Assembly: GCA_021604885.1 (NCBI GenBank)
Contig: BQJV01000252.1
Coordinates: 1-5,426, forward strand
DNA: 5,426 bases
Reading direction: 5' to 3'
Origin: Acidimicrobiales bacterium
Lineage (GTDB): Bacteria > Actinomycetota > Acidimicrobiia > Acidimicrobiales > Aldehydirespiratoraceae
Positions 4,973 to 5,426 of this stretch are shown piece by piece. The notes beneath the pieces were generated by a model that was given only the letters and a program-made list of their open reading frames with translations, did no database searches and was not told the origin of the DNA. A program made the translations under genes and the position numbers. Position 1 is the first letter of the stretch; each line of letters starts with the position of its first letter.

Positions 4973-5426
4973 ATGCGTTTGGGACAGAAGAACAGGCGGA
5001 CCCTCGGAGCGATCGCGGCCGTCGGCGCGATGATCGCGAGTGCACTGGTGGCGGTGAGTGGTCCGGCGCTCGCGCACGTGCCGCACGACGACATCGGCGG
5101 GGTCGCCATGTCGCCGGCCTACGCCACCGACCAGACCGCGATCGCCATCGTGCGCAACCGGCTGATGCGGACCACCGATGGCGGCACCAGTTGGGACGAG
5201 CTCGTCACGGGCCTGCACGGCAAGGACTTCGAGTCCATCGCCTTCGACCCGTTCGACGCACAACGGCTCGTCGTGGGAGCCAAGGGCGCCGGGTTGGTCT
5301 ATCGATCGACGGACGGCGGTGATTCGTTCGCGGCGAGTTCGACCGGCCTCACACTGACCTCCGTGACGGATCTCGCCTGGTCGCCTGCGACGGCAGATCT
5401 CGTCGTTGCCGCCGGCGCACCGTTCG
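4973..5426 (+). CDS. Exported BNR/sortilin-like beta-propeller protein, N-terminal part (3' truncated by window edge)
   Basis: The open frame runs 151 codons to the window end without a stop. Residues 1-34 form a signal peptide: basic MRLGQKNRR, a hydrophobic stretch at 11-28 and an AxA-type site PALA|HVPH. The mature part begins HVPHDDIGGVAMSPAY, followed by repeats of the BNR/YCF48/sortilin type: RTTDGGTSW at 66-74 and RSTDGGDSF at 111-119, each the Asp-box of one propeller blade. The blades alternate with SPAYATD, FDPFDAQRLVVGAKG and WSPATADLVVAAG segments typical of such propellers. The propeller probably continues past the window. Families with this fold include glycosidases, sortilin-like receptors and photosystem assembly factors; nothing here fixes an activity, and no transmembrane segment or catalytic motif is visible. 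It is divergent from the dehydrogenase-like gene, which also carries a signal peptide. The ATG is chosen because it directly precedes the signal peptide and sits correctly after a TAnnnT element. Confidence 0.85.
   Translation, partial: MRLGQKNRRTLGAIAAVGAMIASALVAVSGPALAHVPHDDIGGVAMSPAYATDQTAIAIVRNRLMRTTDGGTSWDELVTGLHGKDFESIAFDPFDAQRLVVGAKGAGLVYRSTDGGDSFAASSTGLTLTSVTDLAWSPATADLVVAAGAPF

Noticed and set aside
4928..5263. Minus-strand open frame opposite the BNR-repeat gene
   Set aside because: The plus strand has a clear signal peptide and two Asp-box repeats; the antisense product has no comparable pattern.

Overview
The window looks like chromosomal DNA from a high-GC actinobacterium. The base composition is strongly G+C rich, third codon positions are almost all G or C, there are GTG/ATG start-stop overlaps, and one gene appears to have a leaderless start. 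The secreted multi-domain protein with Calx-beta repeats would suit a marine or soil Acidimicrobiia (Ilumatobacter-like) lineage. That placement is an inference from style; no taxonomic marker gene is present.

Region 1 (2-1922, + strand) is the 3' end of an ABC transporter operon of the phosphonate (Phn) type. It holds the C-terminus of the ATPase PhnC followed by two complete permease genes of the PhnE family. The three frames are tightly packed: GTGA overlap at 211-214 and TGATG overlap at 1006-1010. Two different PhnE subunits would form a heterodimeric channel driven by PhnC. The binding protein (PhnD) should lie upstream, outside the window. No C-P lyase or phosphonate catabolic gene follows, so the operon ends as a transporter-only unit on this side.

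Region 2 (1924-4767, - strand) is one long gene convergent with the transporter; their stop codons are separated by a single base. It encodes a 947-residue exported protein. From N- to C-terminus it has a signal peptide, a PQQ-type glucose/sorbosone dehydrogenase beta-propeller, a PKD domain, a beta domain with a His cluster, a small Trp/Gly-rich beta module and two Calx-beta repeats. All eight cysteines lie in the propeller.

Region 3 (4768-4972) is a 205-base divergent intergenic region that should hold the promoters of both flanking genes. It contains a weak promoter-like pair facing left with an inverted repeat in its spacer. A TAnnnT -10 element sits directly upstream of the rightward gene, suggesting a leaderless transcript.

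Region 4 (4973 to the window end, + strand) is the N-terminal 151 codons of a second exported protein. It has a signal peptide followed by BNR/sortilin-type (YCF48-like) beta-propeller repeats. The divergent pair are both exported proteins, each predicted to be a beta-propeller.

I found no RNA gene, mobile element, CRISPR array or clearly new system. The most distinctive elements are the modular dehydrogenase and its divergent propeller partner.
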